Below, piece after piece: positions 63,294 to 64,000 of a stretch of 64,000 nt of DNA. The translations under genes were made by a program, and so were the position numbers. Source of the stretch: Streptomyces sp. NBC_01335. GTDB lineage: Bacteria > Actinomycetota > Actinomycetes > Streptomycetales > Streptomycetaceae. How positions within the stretch are numbered: the first letter of the stretch is position 1; each line of letters begins with the position of its first letter. The notes under the pieces are model-generated. The model saw only the letters and a list, made by a program, of their open reading frames with translations, was not told the origin of the DNA and did no database searches. Location: positions 2,728,001-2,792,000 of the forward strand of contig NZ_CP108370.1 in the NCBI RefSeq assembly GCF_035953295.1, read 5' to 3'.

Positions 63294-64000
63294 ATGCCCA
63301 GGACCAGCTTCAGCCGGGAAGAGATCCGGTCGTTCGCCCAGCTCAGCCCGTTCGAGCTGAAGGACAAGTTCATCAGCATCGCCCAGACGGCCCAGAGCGA
63401 CGAGCCGGGCCAGAAGGGCCGGACGACGCGCGCGATGCTCAACGCGGGCCGGGGCAACCCGAACTGGGTGGCGACCGGGCCCCGTGAGGCGTACCACGCG
63501 CTCGGCTACTTCGCGCTCTCGGAGTGCAAGCGCGTCTGGACGGCGGACGATCTCGGCGGGATGCCCGAGGAGAAGGGGTGTGCCGAGCGCTTCGCGTCCT
63601 TCGCGCGGGCCCATCCGGACCTGCCGGGGATGGAGCTGCTGCAGGCGTCGTTCGATCTGGCGGTGAAGCGCTTCGGTTTTGAACCGGACGCGTTCGTCCA
63701 TGAGATGACGGACTCGTCGATCGGGGACAACTACCCGGTGCCGGACCGCATCCTGCACCACACCGAGAGGATCGTGCGGGCGTACGTGGCGGACGAGATG
63801 TTCGACCACCGGCCGCCCGAGAACCAGAATCTGAGCCTGTTCGCCACCGAGGGCGGCACGGCGGCGATGTGCTACATCTTCGACTCGCTGATGAAGAACG
63901 GCATTCTGGCGAAGGGCGACCGGATCGCCCTGATGGTTCCGGTGTTCACGCCCTACCTGGAGATCCCGGAGCTCGACACCTACGAGTTCGACGTGGTGCG
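63294..64000 (+). CDS. aspD: Aspartate 4-decarboxylase (bifunctional aminotransferase), N-terminal part
   Basis: The first 235 codons are inside the window; the gene runs off the end. It starts with SREEIRSFAQLSPFELKDKF and has MLNAGRGNPNWVATGPREAY and GDNYPVPDRILHHTERIV, then FATEGGTAAMCYIFDSLMKN, the PLP-phosphate loop of this fold type I branch. These match AspD, the PLP enzyme that converts aspartate to alanine and CO2. With an aspartate:alanine exchanger this makes a decarboxylation cycle that generates proton-motive force. The catalytic Lys is beyond the window. Ribosome site GGAAAGGGA precedes the ATG at 63294. Confidence 0.85.
   Translation, partial: MPRTSFSREEIRSFAQLSPFELKDKFISIAQTAQSDEPGQKGRTTRAMLNAGRGNPNWVATGPREAYHALGYFALSECKRVWTADDLGGMPEEKGCAERFASFARAHPDLPGMELLQASFDLAVKRFGFEPDAFVHEMTDSSIGDNYPVPDRILHHTERIVRAYVADEMFDHRPPENQNLSLFATEGGTAAMCYIFDSLMKNGILAKGDRIALMVPVFTPYLEIPELDTYEFDVV

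Overview
The window looks like chromosomal DNA of a Streptomyces (Actinomycetota). Base composition is very GC-rich, coding frames end almost every codon in G or C, GTG/TTG starts are common, and the AdpA gene carries the rare TTA leucine codon typical of bldA control. From memory, the order of the second half (acyl-CoA carboxylase/HMG-CoA lyase block, glmS, adpA, orn, ceb-bglC) follows the S. coelicolor chromosome around SCO2776-SCO2798, so most of this is core genome. I see no phage, integrase, transposase gene or CRISPR array.

Layout. 1-5.8 kb: a LacI-controlled set of sugar/inositol-type catabolic genes (two TIM-barrel isomerases, a DUF993 aldolase-like protein, a Gfo/Idh/MocA dehydrogenase) with matching operators. 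5.9-11.6 kb: EamA exporter and divergent LysR regulator, a secreted GH3 hexosaminidase-like enzyme and a secreted S37 peptidase. 11.8-16.5 kb: a single-chain ABC exporter with one degenerate ATP site, then a 123-aa protein that resembles the C-terminal (Cas11c) part of the type I-C CRISPR protein Cas8c although no CRISPR genes are nearby. 16.6-23.1 kb: TPP-dependent decarboxylase, agmatinase/guanidinobutyrase, sodium:solute symporter and a divergent PucR regulator, which together could form an arginine or guanidino-compound catabolic unit. 23.2-26.4 kb: a small protein and a secreted PGRP amidase with three 125-residue repeats. 27-34 kb: acyl-CoA dehydrogenase, thioesterase, CDF transporter, MerR/MDR pair, two small membrane proteins, a phosphatase. 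34.1-40.8 kb: TetR-regulated carboxylase beta and alpha, HMG-CoA lyase and acyl-CoA dehydrogenase (leucine/isovalerate catabolism). 40.9-49.5 kb: GNAT, a small protein, glmS, universal stress protein, adpA with a 1.2-kb upstream region, orn, tRNA-His, a frameshifted 2H phosphoesterase, a VOC protein. 49.6-51.7 kb: a TerD domain fused to a PD-(D/E)XK nuclease-like domain. 52.3-59.1 kb: the cellobiose system cebE-cebF-cebG-bglC-cebR with three CebR palindromes. 59.9-64 kb: two AspT-type carriers and the start of an aspartate 4-decarboxylase gene.

The most unusual observations are the orphan Cas11c-like protein, the TerD-nuclease fusion, and a recurring pattern in which short tandem repeats, each with a different unit (13-31 bp), begin at or contain the stop codon of otherwise ordinary genes (at 5831, 5939, 7886, 9977, 44501 and 49523). 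All function assignments come from reading motifs; no database search was run.
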